DNA from: Nocardioides aquaticus
Lineage (GTDB): Bacteria > Actinomycetota > Actinomycetes > Propionibacteriales > Nocardioidaceae
Length of the DNA stretch: 64,000 nucleotides
Reading direction: 5' to 3'
NCBI RefSeq assembly: GCF_018459925.1
Contig: NZ_CP075371.1
Location: 2,914,001-2,978,000, forward strand
Below the pieces are notes generated by a model, which was not told the origin of the DNA, searched no databases, and saw nothing but the letters and a program-made list of their open reading frames with translations. The position numbers and the translations under genes are program-made. Positions 1 to 9,941 of this stretch are shown one piece after another; the stretch's first letter is position 1; each line of letters starts with the position of its first letter.

Positions 1-1
1 G

Positions 2-748
2 TACGGCCGGATCCCGCAGTTCGTCCGTGGCACCTTCGCCGTACTCAAGCTCACCGACTTCGCGACCGACCTCTCGCGGCACGGCAAGTTCACCATGCGT
101 CGGGCCAAAGAGGATCTGGCGGTTACCGAGGCCGTCGCGCTTCTGGGCGAAAGGTACGCCAAGGACCGCGAGACCTTCTTCGACATGCGGGTACGCCGCA
201 TCCTCGACGACGAGGCGGAGCCGCTCGCGCCCGAGCTGCAGACCATCGTCGACCTCGGTCTCGACCGGTTCGACACCTACCTCGAGTTGATCATGCACTA
301 CCGCGGTACGTTCCAGCGTAAGTATCTGGTCGACTGCATGGACTCGTTGCTGATGAAGAACCGGCCCGGCCAACTGGTGGCGCAGCCTCGAGGCAAGTCG
401 GGTCTCCGACGCTTCGTTCTGGACTCGCGGCTGCTAGAGGTGCTGCTCCAGGTGAGTCTGGTCCAGCCCGACGAGTCAGGCACGATGCGGACCAAATCGA
501 TGCGGGTCGACGAGGTACTCGACCTGCTGCGAACTCGTTACGGCCTCTACATCGACACCCTGCCCGAGGCCGACGGCTTCCACGGCCCCGATCTACTCGA
601 CCAAGCCGCCCTGCGCGCCAACAGTGCCGCCTTCGTCGAGCGGCTGAGAGAGATCGGGTACTACCGCGACATGTCGGATGCCTACCTAACCCAGACCGTC
701 ACCCCGCGCTTCACCATCGGCGCCACCCGGGAGAGGAGCGGACGATGA
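2..748 (+). CDS. C-terminal part of a defence-operon protein, MAD7-like (partial)
   Basis: The reading frame is open from base 2, so the true start lies left of the window; about 248 residues are visible. I see no catalytic motif. The protein is charged and mostly helical, with segments such as FDTYLELIMHYRG and LVDCMDSLLMKN. Its stop overlaps the start of the next gene by four bases (ATGA), so the two are translationally coupled. Because the partner is a giant HerA-like ATPase of MAD8/DptH type, this gene is probably the subunit just before it in a methylation-associated defence operon (MAD7 in that scheme). That identity is inferred from gene order and size, not from a recognised domain. 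An unrelated subunit of a DptFGH-like system is the main alternative. Confidence 0.5.
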   Translation, partial: YGRIPQFVRGTFAVLKLTDFATDLSRHGKFTMRRAKEDLAVTEAVALLGERYAKDRETFFDMRVRRILDDEAEPLAPELQTIVDLGLDRFDTYLELIMHYRGTFQRKYLVDCMDSLLMKNRPGQLVAQPRGKSGLRRFVLDSRLLEVLLQVSLVQPDESGTMRTKSMRVDEVLDLLRTRYGLYIDTLPEADGFHGPDLLDQAALRANSAAFVERLREIGYYRDMSDAYLTQTVTPRFTIGATRERSGR

Positions 749-3700
749 CGGCAGCATCCATCGGGCTCGTCGAGCCCACGCCCGCTGACCAACGCAGCGC
801 CCTCGAAGATGTCCTGGTCCCCTACCTGCTCGGCCTCCTCACTGACCGGCAGGCGGGACACTGCATGCGGGTCACCGAGCTCGACGAGAACCTCGCCGGC
901 CGGCTCGTGCACCGACTGCGCACCGCGACCCTCCCAGGCACCGTGGTTTGCCTACTCGCCTCCGACCAGGACGCCGCCAGCAAAGAGGACGACGCACTTG
1001 TCAGCAGCACCCAGCTAGTCGAGCTACGCAACCGACCGGTCGAGGAGTCCTCCGGCCCGTTAATGGTCTTCGTCCCGCCTGGGTTACGAGCCAGCGCCGA
1101 AGACTCCTTCGGGGTGGCGACCTTCGAAGAGGTGGAGATCCGCGACGCCTACGCCCGGCTCCACGAAGAGTTGTTGAACCGGGTGCCCGCTGCTTTACGA
1201 GATGGCCTCGACCGTCTGCGTGAGCTGTTGAAGCAGAAAGGTGACGGCCGTGGCAACGACCAGGCTTGGGTGTTCTACGTGCTGACCATCGCCGCCAACG
1301 GTTACGAGCCCGAAGCCGCCGGCGCTGCGATCTACTGCTTCGGGCTGGTGCCCGATCTCGGCCTCTTCACCTCCGGCGAAGAGGTCGCCGACCGCGCTAG
1401 CCGTAACCGCCTCCAGGTGGACGACCTCAGCCGCACCGAGCTCGATGAACGCCAGCGGGTCCTAGGTCTCGGACTCTCCGATACCAGTTTCACAGCCAAG
1501 CTCGCCCGCTTCGCCGGTGAGATCGGTTTGGAAGACCGCAACGTCTGGACCCGGCGGATCATCACCGACCGCGCCAACCGCGACCTCACATTCGACCAGT
1601 GGCCCGCCCGCCGCCAGGAAGAGGCGCTCCTGGGCATCGACGTGCGACTCCTCGACCTCCCACACGTCGGCGACAGCGCCGAGCACCTGACGACCTACCC
1701 GGTGTTGGAGTCCCTCGCCGGGCAGCCTTACCTCGTCGCCGGTGTCAACGGTGTCAAGACACTGGTCAGCCAGATCGCCGTAGAGCCGGCTCTCACTCCG
1801 AACGATGGGCTTCTCAAGCTCCGCGTAGAGGTCGTCTCCGAAGACGGCGGCCCCACCAGCCGGGCGGTCAACGTCGCCGCTGGCGTACGGCCGAGGAGCG
1901 ATTACAAGGCCACGCTCCGCAACCTCCACAAGGCCGACCTCGACGAAGGGTGGCACTACTTAGAGGTCACCCCGGTAGCCGACGCTGATCGCAGGATCGG
2001 CGTCAAGGCCGGTACGGGCCGCAGCGCCGCCTTCTACGTCGTCAAGGCCGACGAGAGCGAGGAACCGCCCGAGACCCGGGCCACCCGCTTCGACAGCGTC
2101 GCCCACGCGATAGAGCACTTCGCTTTCGGCCGTATCGCGGAAGGCCGGCGCGCTCGCGACGTGGAGCCAAGTGAGACCAGCTGGGCCGGCACATCTCGCA
2201 GCGGCGGATACCTCAGTGCGAACGTCCGCGTCACCGGCGGCGGCAGCGCCGAGATTCGTCTCTCTCGGACGCTTGCCGACATCGAGCGGCAAACCCTGCT
2301 CGCTCCACGCGAACTCGGGCTGTGGCAGCTCGGCCTGAGCCAAGGCGGCGCGCCGACCCCGGCGGTCCGGGACGAGGCGGAGTGGGTGGTCGGGCTCGGC
2401 GGCGACGCCAAGTCGCGCTTCGCTGACTTCATCACCGCCCGCGACCGACTCTTTGTCGCAATCACGGGTGATCCCGGCGAAGACCCTGAAGCGCTCACTA
2501 ACCTCGTCGAGACCCGCGATCTCGCGACCCTTGGACCCGACATCAATGCCTACGCTCGTAGCTACCTTGGGCTGATCGAGGCGGGGGCGACCTGGGCCGA
2601 GCAATGCCCCCCAAGCGAGCGCGGGGCGTCGCTGAAGGCCCTTGCTGGACTTCAGCAGATCGACGCGATCGCCGTGCGGTACGTCGACGCCCTCGGCTCC
2701 TATCACCGACTCCTCCTGGTCGGACCGACGCACCCGCTCCGCCTGCTCTGGTTCTCGGTCTGGGCCGCCGTTGGATCGCAGTGGCGCTCCGACCTTGACG
2801 GGCAGGGCAAAGACGCCGCCCAGAACGCGAAGGCCAGCTTCTTCAGCCGCCTCGACTCGCTCGGCTTCCCCTTCGCAGTCCCGCGGCAGAACCGGAACCT
2901 CATGGCGACGGTCGGCAACCTGACACCGTTCTGGGCGGCGTTCGTACCTAGCGGGACCGCCGACTCCCACGGGCTCGCCACGCGCGTGGCCGCTGCGCTC
3001 GGAGTGCCCGAGACTCCAAGCGGCGGCTCGGGCAGCGACCAGACCGCCCAGATCCTCGCCGACCGCATCGCACGCTACGTCGAGCAGCACTCATACGTGC
3101 GCAGCCTTGTGGTCAACGTAGTGAATCCCGGCGACGGGATGCTCCTGGTCGAGGTGCTCCTCGACCTACAGCGCCGCACGCACACCAAGGAACTCACCTA
3201 CGACCTGCGGCTCTGCGTCCAGGACACCGCGATGCCCGGCATAGGGGAGGCGCTAGCCGACCTAACCAAGTCCGACAGCCGGTTCACCAGTGATGAAGCC
3301 GAGGCGTTCGGCGCACGTTTAGGCCACGGGATCCCGAAGATTGCCTACTCGGTGCGCTCCACCCAGGAGTTCGAGCAGAACCCCGACGAGTTCGAAGCAC
3401 ACCTCACCATCTTGATCGACGCGTTCTCGGGCGAGCAGCACGACTCCGGGCCGTTGCAGGAGATCCGCCAGGCACCGGCCCACGGGCTCATCCAGCAGGC
3501 AGCCACGGTTTTCGAGACCGATGAGGACGGTGCCGGCGTCACCTGGCGAAAGACCCCTCTATTCGCGCCCGAGCCCGCGATCCTGCGTGAATCCGGCGAA
3601 CTCGTCGCTGCTCTTGCGCGAACGCTAGCCTTGGCCTCCGCTTCTGTTGCAACCGGCGGCGCCGCCGGACGGTTGCCGACCACATCACTCAGCCTGGACG

Positions 3701-6180
3701 CCAGCCAGCGCTCGCTACTCCACCAGGCGCATGACACCAGCGACTGGGTCGTCATCATCGACCGCACCCTTGGTCTGGAGTACTTTGACCGAGCCGACGA
3801 GCACGGCAGCAACGACTACGTCATCGACTACGTCGCCGGCAAGGTCGGACTCGGCCGTCAGGTGCTGGTCAGCTCCCGCAAGGTCGAAGAATTGCATGCC
3901 TTGCTCGGTCCCGTCGTGGTCGATCATGGGATCTCGGTCGACAAACAGCACCTGCGCACCTTCTTCGAACAGATGCGGCTGTTGTCGGGCAGCCTGGCGT
4001 TCAAGCTCGCCTCCGCCGTGCGGTCCCAACGCTCGGAAGTGCTCGGTCTCGCGCTGGCGCGGCTCTATCTCGACGGGCAGCGTGCTCTCGGCGACCAGAT
4101 CGTCGTACCGCTGGACGCCCACCAGAACCTGTACAGCGAGGTCCGGCGCCGCTCCGGTGCGGAGAAATCCCTGCGGCGTACTGACCTTGCGCTGTTCAGC
4201 TTCGACGCCAATTCTCGCACCATCACGTGTCGGCTGGTGGAGGTAAAGGGCTATACCTCCGTGCCCGACCTGACCGCGCTGGAACGCCTCCAGAGGACGA
4301 TCGAGGAACAAATCCGTACCTCCGAGGAGGTGCTTACCGCCCAGTTCGACCCGAACTTCCACGACCCCGATCGGGTCGACCGGTCGGTGAAGAACCTGGA
4401 GTTCTCAGCACTCCTCCGCTTCTACCTAGAGCGATCCGAGCGCTACAAGATGGTTGAGCGCTCCGTCAGCACCCACGCTCGGCGTCTGCTGGACACCCTC
4501 GACGACGGATTCACGCTGACCTTCCGCAGAGTCGGTCTCATCTTCGACCTGCGAGGCACGGGCAGCGACCCGCACAAGATCGACGGCGTCGAGTTCCACC
4601 ACATTGGCCGTGACGAGATCGACGAGCTCCTCGACGCCGTGCCGACGGAGCTCGACAGGCCGGGCGACCAGACAGAGCCGTATGCGATTAGCGCCCCGGC
4701 ACTCACTCGCACCAGGCGCGAGGATGCGGCCTTCAGAGCGCCCAGTCTCGACTCGATCGAAGACGAGCCGGGTGCTGACGAGGCTGACGGGTCTTATGTC
4801 TCCCCGACTGTCTCGCCCGAGGTTCCGTCCAAGCCTACGAGTGCAACTGCGGAGGTAATGCCAAGCGACTCTAAAGCAGACGCCATGGACTCTCCTCACG
4901 AAGTCAGTGCGACTGGAACTAAAGCGCACCGCGCTCATCCCTCAGACACCGTCTCTGGTGATGCGGCCAGCGAGTTGCATACCGCCCCGCCCATCATGGT
5001 GGGCACGACTGGCACATCACCCCAATGGGCGGTGCTCGGTGAGGTCGCCGGTGGGCGGAAGACCGGTCTCGACCTCAACGAGACCCACACCATCAGCCTC
5101 TTCGGTGTCCAGGGCGGGGGGAAGAGCTACACCCTCGGCTCCATCATCGAAGGCGCCACTCTGCCCGCCACCGGCATCAACCACCTGCCTAGGCCGCTGG
5201 CGACCATCGTCTTCCACTACAGCCGAACCCAGGACTACGCCCCAGAATTCACCTCCATGATCACCGCCAACGACCACGAAGGGCAGTTGGTGCTGCTCCG
5301 CGAGCGCTACGGCGCCGAGCCGAAGGCGCTCAAGGACGTCGTATTGCTCGCCCCGGTTGCCCAGGTCGATGAGAGACGCGCTGAGTTCCCTGACATCGAC
5401 GTACAGCCCTTGCTCTTCGGCTCGGCCGAACTCCAGGCCGCGCACTGGTCCTTCCTCCTCGGTGCTGTCGGCAACCAGGCGATGTACATTCGCCAGCTCA
5501 AGCAGATCTTCCGAGCGAACCGGAAATCGCTCAGCCTCGACTCCATCCGCCACGGCGTGAACGCTTCCACGATGGCGGACAGCATGAAGGACCTCGCCTA
5601 CCAACGCCTCGATTTGGCAGCGGAGTACATCGACGACTCGGTCCGGATCTCTGACTACGTCCGGCCCGGCAGGGTCATCATCGTCGACCTCCGCGACGAG
5701 TACATCGAGAAGGATGAGAGCCTCGGCCTCTTTGTCGTCCTCATGCAGCTCTTTGCCGAGGCACAGGACGAAACGGGTCGCTTCAACAAGCTCGTTGTCT
5801 TCGATGAGGCCCACAAGTACATCGACAGCTCCGACCTCGTCGAGGTGCTGGTCGAGTCGGTGCGCGAGATGCGACACAAGGGCATGAGCATTCTGGTCGC
5901 CAGTCAGGATCCGCCTTCCGTCCCTGTCTCACTCATCGAACTCTCTGACGTTGTGGTGATGCACAAGATGACCTCTCCGGCGTGGCTTAAGCACATCCAG
6001 AAGGCCAACTCGGCGCTCTCGACGCTTCGGCCGGAGCAGCTCGCGCGGCTACAACCGGGAGAGGCGTACGTGTGGTCCGGGAGAGCCAATGAGTCTGCGC
6101 TCACCCACTCCGCAGTACGAGTCACTCTGCGCCCGCGGGTTACCAAGCACGGTGGCCAAACCAAGACAGCGACTGCTTGA
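745..6180 (+). CDS. Giant HerA-like ATPase, MAD8/DptH-like defence protein with a PD-(D/E)xK-like motif
   Basis: This 1811-residue protein has an ATPase domain only at its C-terminus: Walker A GVQGGGKS at residues 1454-1461 and Walker B VVFDEAHK with D1687 and E1688. This size and layout match the large HerA/FtsK-type ATPases that end defence operons, DptH of phosphorothioation-dependent restriction and MAD8 of the methylation-associated defence system. Before the ATPase, RRTDLALFSFD followed by RLVEVKGY puts D1147, E1166 and K1168 in a PD-(D/E)xK arrangement, which suggests a nuclease core. A low-complexity, Ser/Thr/Pro-rich linker (about 1330-1420) separates the two. The gene follows the upstream one with an ATGA overlap. 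Known: such ATPases act with methyltransferase or nuclease subunits. Inferred: this is the effector end of a system whose other genes lie left of the window. Confidence 0.6.
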   Translation: MTAASIGLVEPTPADQRSALEDVLVPYLLGLLTDRQAGHCMRVTELDENLAGRLVHRLRTATLPGTVVCLLASDQDAASKEDDALVSSTQLVELRNRPVEESSGPLMVFVPPGLRASAEDSFGVATFEEVEIRDAYARLHEELLNRVPAALRDGLDRLRELLKQKGDGRGNDQAWVFYVLTIAANGYEPEAAGAAIYCFGLVPDLGLFTSGEEVADRASRNRLQVDDLSRTELDERQRVLGLGLSDTSFTAKLARFAGEIGLEDRNVWTRRIITDRANRDLTFDQWPARRQEEALLGIDVRLLDLPHVGDSAEHLTTYPVLESLAGQPYLVAGVNGVKTLVSQIAVEPALTPNDGLLKLRVEVVSEDGGPTSRAVNVAAGVRPRSDYKATLRNLHKADLDEGWHYLEVTPVADADRRIGVKAGTGRSAAFYVVKADESEEPPETRATRFDSVAHAIEHFAFGRIAEGRRARDVEPSETSWAGTSRSGGYLSANVRVTGGGSAEIRLSRTLADIERQTLLAPRELGLWQLGLSQGGAPTPAVRDEAEWVVGLGGDAKSRFADFITARDRLFVAITGDPGEDPEALTNLVETRDLATLGPDINAYARSYLGLIEAGATWAEQCPPSERGASLKALAGLQQIDAIAVRYVDALGSYHRLLLVGPTHPLRLLWFSVWAAVGSQWRSDLDGQGKDAAQNAKASFFSRLDSLGFPFAVPRQNRNLMATVGNLTPFWAAFVPSGTADSHGLATRVAAALGVPETPSGGSGSDQTAQILADRIARYVEQHSYVRSLVVNVVNPGDGMLLVEVLLDLQRRTHTKELTYDLRLCVQDTAMPGIGEALADLTKSDSRFTSDEAEAFGARLGHGIPKIAYSVRSTQEFEQNPDEFEAHLTILIDAFSGEQHDSGPLQEIRQAPAHGLIQQAATVFETDEDGAGVTWRKTPLFAPEPAILRESGELVAALARTLALASASVATGGAAGRLPTTSLSLDASQRSLLHQAHDTSDWVVIIDRTLGLEYFDRADEHGSNDYVIDYVAGKVGLGRQVLVSSRKVEELHALLGPVVVDHGISVDKQHLRTFFEQMRLLSGSLAFKLASAVRSQRSEVLGLALARLYLDGQRALGDQIVVPLDAHQNLYSEVRRRSGAEKSLRRTDLALFSFDANSRTITCRLVEVKGYTSVPDLTALERLQRTIEEQIRTSEEVLTAQFDPNFHDPDRVDRSVKNLEFSALLRFYLERSERYKMVERSVSTHARRLLDTLDDGFTLTFRRVGLIFDLRGTGSDPHKIDGVEFHHIGRDEIDELLDAVPTELDRPGDQTEPYAISAPALTRTRREDAAFRAPSLDSIEDEPGADEADGSYVSPTVSPEVPSKPTSATAEVMPSDSKADAMDSPHEVSATGTKAHRAHPSDTVSGDAASELHTAPPIMVGTTGTSPQWAVLGEVAGGRKTGLDLNETHTISLFGVQGGGKSYTLGSIIEGATLPATGINHLPRPLATIVFHYSRTQDYAPEFTSMITANDHEGQLVLLRERYGAEPKALKDVVLLAPVAQVDERRAEFPDIDVQPLLFGSAELQAAHWSFLLGAVGNQAMYIRQLKQIFRANRKSLSLDSIRHGVNASTMADSMKDLAYQRLDLAAEYIDDSVRISDYVRPGRVIIVDLRDEYIEKDESLGLFVVLMQLFAEAQDETGRFNKLVVFDEAHKYIDSSDLVEVLVESVREMRHKGMSILVASQDPPSVPVSLIELSDVVVMHKMTSPAWLKHIQKANSALSTLRPEQLARLQPGEAYVWSGRANESALTHSAVRVTLRPRVTKHGGQTKTATA

Positions 6181-6374
6181 TGACAGTGATTCACCGCGCC
6201 GAACAGTCAAGTCCCTCGCAGCTCCGTTGGACGCCGCTCAACCAGCTCATCCTCATCGCGCGCAACATCGATCCCGACAAGTGACGAGCAGGGCCGATTG
6301 TGGAAAGCCGTGCCCAGAACCGTGCAACGACGATTCCAAACTGAGCGGCACGCATGCTACGAAGGTCCGTAGAT

Positions 6375-6398
6375 CGGTCCGCCCCTCGGGGCGGGCCG
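6375..6398 (+). terminator. Stem-loop after the defence operon
   Basis: CGGTCCGCCC and GGGCGGGCCG form a 10-bp stem with one G-U pair around a four-base loop. There is no U tract, as is common for actinobacterial terminators. It sits in the 267-base gap between the ATPase stop and the relaxase start. That gap is also where a MobF oriT would usually lie, but I could not recognise a nic site. Confidence 0.5.
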
Positions 6399-6447
6399 AA
6401 CGTCGTTTCAAGGCTAGGTGACGACGGCTGACGGGCGGTGACGAGGC

Positions 6448-9126
6448 GTGCACGGTGGGGTCAAGTTCTACCGCGGCTCCCCTTCCGCGGCGCGCTCCTA
6501 CGTGGAAGCTGACCGCTCCCGGGTCGACGACTACTACCTCGCCGAGGGCACCGGGGTCGCGACCAGGTACGTCGCCACCGCTCCCCCGGCGGTGGGGGGA
6601 CGCAGCATCGCCGCAGTTCAGGACGGGGGGACGCTGGACGGGGACGCCTACGAGCGGTGGGTCGCGGGCTACGACATCGCGACCGGTGCCGCGAAAGGTC
6701 GGCTCCGCACGGACGAGCGGGGTTTGCGGTTCGTCGAGGTCGTGGTGAACGGTCCGAAGACCTGGTCGCTGGCGGCGACCTTGCACCCGGAGATCGCCGC
6801 CGCCTACGACGCATCCCAGGACCGTGCCGCGACCGAGATCATCGCGTGGCTCGCCGAGCACGCCACCACCCGGGTCGGGCCCCGGGGCCGGCAGGTGCAG
6901 GTGCCGGTCGAGCAGCTCGAGGCCGCCGTGGTGCGGCACTACACCTCCCGTGCCGGAGACCCGCACCGCCACCTCCACCTACAGATCAACGCGCGTGTCT
7001 TCGCCGCCGGCCGGTGGCGGGGGCTGCACTCAGTGGGCGTGGTAGACAGCATCGAGGCGATCAACGGGATCGGGCACGCCGCCGTCGCGTGCGACCCCCA
7101 GTTCCGCGAGACCCTCACCGCCCACGGCTACACCCTCGACCCCAAGTCTGGTGAGATCACCCAACTCAAGCCTTATGCCGGCGCCTTCAGCGCCCGCGCC
7201 GCGCAGATCGGCCGCAACATCGACCGTCACGAGGCCGCCTGGCGCACCGAACACCCCGGCGAGGAACCCGGCCCGCAATTACGTCGCGCGTGGGATCGCC
7301 GAGCCTGGGCAACAGCGCGACCCGACAAGGTCATTCCCACCGACGGCGCTCAGCTGGCCGAGCGGTGGCGCGACGAGCTCCGTGGCCTCGGGTTCACCCC
7401 ACCCCACTCCCCCACTCAAGACGGCCACCGACCGTGGGCCGCGATAGGTCGTGTCAACCGCACCGCAGTGGCCGACCTCGTGCTGACGAGGCTCGGGGCC
7501 CGGCGGTCGGCCTGGAACGCAGCCGACATCCGGGGCGAGGTCGAGCGAATCATTGCCGTCGCCGGCATCGTCACCCCGGCGCCAGTACGGCGCGAACTGG
7601 TTGAGGACCTGACCAGCCGCACCGTCGACCGCTGCGAACTCCTCCTGACCCGAGAAGACGTACCCGAGCACATCCGCGCCCTCACCTCCCACGACGTGCT
7701 CGACGTCGAGACCGAGCTGGTCACCCGCCTCGCCGCGCGCGCCGAGCAACCCGCGACCCCCTCCTGGATCGGCCTCCTGGCCTTCGGACGCGAACTGGAC
7801 CCCGCACAACGGCGCGTGGTGGCCGCGTTGACCGGCACCGGGCCACTCCTGGTGATCGAAGGTGCCGCCGGAGCGGGCAAGACCAGCACCCTGGACGTGG
7901 CGCGACGACTCGTCGAGATCCGGTCGCACCGACTCGTGGTAGCGACACCGACGCTGAAAGCCGCCCGGGCAGCCGAGGCACAGCTCGGTACCGACGCGTT
8001 CTCTGCCGCATGGCTTGTCCACCAGCACGGGTACCGCTGGGACACCGACGGCCGCTGGACCCGCACCAACGCGCAGCCGGACACGCGGGCTCGGTTGCGG
8101 CCTGGAGATGTACTACTCGTCGACGAGGCCGGCATGCTCGACCAGGACACCGCACGCGCCCTGCTCACCATCGCCGACCAGGCCGACGCTCGCGTCGCGT
8201 TCGTCGGCGACCGCCACCAGCTCCCCGCCGTCGGCCGCGGCGGAGTACTCGACCACGCCGCCCGCTGGGCACGCCCCGAGGCATGTCTCGCCCTGGACAC
8301 CGTGCACCGGTTCAGCGATCCCGAGTACGCCGCCCTCAGCCTGCTCATGCGCACCGGGCAGGACCCCGGCACGGTCTTCGACGCGCTACACCGACGCGGC
8401 CAGATCGCCGTCCACCGCAGTGAGGTCGAACGCCTCGCTGCCGTCGCCGAGACCGCCCAGGACGGCGGCAGGATCATCGCCGACACCCGCGAACAGGTCA
8501 CCGCGCTCAACGCCGCGATCCGCGACCAACGCGTGGCCACCGGCCAGACCGTCTCCACCAGAGCACTCATCACTGCAGCCGGCGAACCCCTCGGCCTCGG
8601 CGACCACATCACCACCCGCCGCAACGATCGCAACCTAGGCGTGGCCAATCGCGACCAATGGACAGTGACCGGCATGCACAACGACGGAGGACTCCGTGTG
8701 CATGGACGCGGCGTCGAGCGAATACTGCCCGCGCCCTATGTCCGCCACCATGTCGAACTCGCGTACGCCACCACCGTCCACGGTGCCCAAGGCGAAACGG
8801 TCGACCACGCCCATCTACTCATCGGTGAAGCCACCGGCGCCGCTGGGGCGTACGTCGGCATGACCCGAGGCCGTCGCACCAACACCGCCCACCTCGTCGC
8901 GGAGAACAGCGACGACGCCCGCGACCAGTGGACAGCTGTGTTCGCGCGCGACCGCGCCGACCTCGGACCAGCCAGCGCGCGTGAACGCGCCCTCGAGAAC
9001 ATCGGTCGCCACGGCCCTCACGCATCCACCCGCCAACAGCTGCGCGACGAGCATCGGACCGACGAGCACCGCGAGGAGCGTCTCCGGCCGCCGTCAGCGC
9101 CACCCGCCCACGGATTCAGAATCTGA
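6448..9126 (+). CDS. MobF-family conjugative relaxase with C-terminal RecD-like helicase (TraA/TrwC-like)
   Basis: The product cuts one strand at oriT and unwinds it for transfer. Residues 1-300 form a TrwC-type relaxase: candidate catalytic tyrosines Y8, Y18, Y29 and Y30, and the metal-binding triad H173, H175 and H177 in DPHRHLHLQ. Residues from about 440 form a superfamily 1 helicase: Walker A GAAGAGKT at 472-479 and DEAG at 559-562. A late TVHGAQGETVD matches helicase motif V/VI. The protein is 892 residues long, near the usual size of actinobacterial MobF proteins that lack long tails. The start is GTG, chosen because MHGGVKFYRGS is the usual N-terminus of the family. No type IV secretion genes are visible, so the element is mobilisable, or its transfer genes lie elsewhere. 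Confidence 0.9.
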   Translation: MHGGVKFYRGSPSAARSYVEADRSRVDDYYLAEGTGVATRYVATAPPAVGGRSIAAVQDGGTLDGDAYERWVAGYDIATGAAKGRLRTDERGLRFVEVVVNGPKTWSLAATLHPEIAAAYDASQDRAATEIIAWLAEHATTRVGPRGRQVQVPVEQLEAAVVRHYTSRAGDPHRHLHLQINARVFAAGRWRGLHSVGVVDSIEAINGIGHAAVACDPQFRETLTAHGYTLDPKSGEITQLKPYAGAFSARAAQIGRNIDRHEAAWRTEHPGEEPGPQLRRAWDRRAWATARPDKVIPTDGAQLAERWRDELRGLGFTPPHSPTQDGHRPWAAIGRVNRTAVADLVLTRLGARRSAWNAADIRGEVERIIAVAGIVTPAPVRRELVEDLTSRTVDRCELLLTREDVPEHIRALTSHDVLDVETELVTRLAARAEQPATPSWIGLLAFGRELDPAQRRVVAALTGTGPLLVIEGAAGAGKTSTLDVARRLVEIRSHRLVVATPTLKAARAAEAQLGTDAFSAAWLVHQHGYRWDTDGRWTRTNAQPDTRARLRPGDVLLVDEAGMLDQDTARALLTIADQADARVAFVGDRHQLPAVGRGGVLDHAARWARPEACLALDTVHRFSDPEYAALSLLMRTGQDPGTVFDALHRRGQIAVHRSEVERLAAVAETAQDGGRIIADTREQVTALNAAIRDQRVATGQTVSTRALITAAGEPLGLGDHITTRRNDRNLGVANRDQWTVTGMHNDGGLRVHGRGVERILPAPYVRHHVELAYATTVHGAQGETVDHAHLLIGEATGAAGAYVGMTRGRRTNTAHLVAENSDDARDQWTAVFARDRADLGPASARERALENIGRHGPHASTRQQLRDEHRTDEHREERLRPPSAPPAHGFRI

Positions 9127-9404
9127 CAGGAGCCGCACGTACGTCGCTCTCCGGGCAGTGCATCGGGCCGCCACGTCCTGGCATCCCTTCCGAAGGCGCG
9201 CACATGACTTGAGTACACACGAAGCTCCCCACCCTGCCGCCAGGCAGGGGCGAGAGGCCCGGAGCATCACCCGCCAGCGTTCGACTCCTAGTGCATCTCA
9301 GGGACACCGGCAGTCCACCGCTGACCACGATCGACCGGCCGCGGTTGATCCCACCAGTACCCGTACAGACATCAGTGGGCACACGCATAGCGAAGGAGAC
9401 GCCC

Positions 9405-9653
9405 GTGCAGCCCATCCAGATCCCGCCCGAGTGGAACGACAACGGCCTGCTCACCTTCGAGGACTTCTGCACCCTCATCCACACGCCCCAACGCACTGTC
9501 CGCGACTGGCGACGGCGCAGCGTCGGACCTCGCTGGGCGCGTCTGGACGGCTGCGGCCGGCTCTACATCACCGTCGCTGAAGCACGCCGCTTCCTCACCT
9601 CGGCAACAACCGACCACTCGAACCCCACGACGCGCGAGGCCGATGCATCATGA
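9405..9653 (+). CDS. Helix-turn-helix DNA-binding protein
   Basis: A protein of 82 residues with a MerR/Xis-like winged helix: LLTFEDFCTLIHTPQRTVRDW, then a basic WRRRSVGPRWARL and an arm GRLYITVAEARRF. The GTG start was chosen because AAGGAG lies six bases before it; a longer in-frame version would add 38 residues without family-like sequence. The stop overlaps the start of the excisionase by four bases. Genes like this, between a relaxase and an excisionase, usually regulate replication or excision of actinobacterial integrative elements. The specific target is unknown. Confidence 0.75.
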   Translation: MQPIQIPPEWNDNGLLTFEDFCTLIHTPQRTVRDWRRRSVGPRWARLDGCGRLYITVAEARRFLTSATTDHSNPTTREADAS

Positions 9654-9847
9654 GCAGGAAAACGGAACTCCCGGTCTATGTCAGTCTCGAAGAGGCCGCC
9701 GAGATCATGTCCCTCTCCACCAGGACTATCCGACGCCGCATAAGCGATGGCACCATTCCCGCCTACCAGTGCGGCCGACGTCCCATCCGCATCCGTCTCG
9801 ACGAGCTGGAGGCCGCGTTACGGCCTGTCCCCTCGGCACGGCGCTGA
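9650..9847 (+). CDS. Excisionase-family DNA-binding protein (Xis-like)
   Basis: A 65-residue protein that is almost entirely an excisionase-type HTH: VYVSLEEAAEIMSLSTRTI, then RRRISDGTIPAYQCG, then RPIRIRLDELEAAL. Proteins of this kind bind arms of the att site and steer a tyrosine integrase towards excision. It is coupled to the preceding HTH gene by an ATGA overlap. Its likely integrase lies 14.5 kb away (24406-25602). In most compact actinobacterial elements the two are adjacent, which suggests later cargo insertion between them. Confidence 0.8.
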   Translation: MSRKTELPVYVSLEEAAEIMSLSTRTIRRRISDGTIPAYQCGRRPIRIRLDELEAALRPVPSARR

Positions 9848-9941
9848 CGAACCCGGGGTGCTGCACTTCGCCCACAATGACGCTGCCATACCCGGTAAGT
9901 CGAGATGCAGGCTGTTCCAACACTGGCAGTGCGCGCGCGTC

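Noticed and set aside
6181..6447. Defined oriT nic site
   Set aside because: The location before a MobF relaxase is right, but no known nic sequence was recognised.
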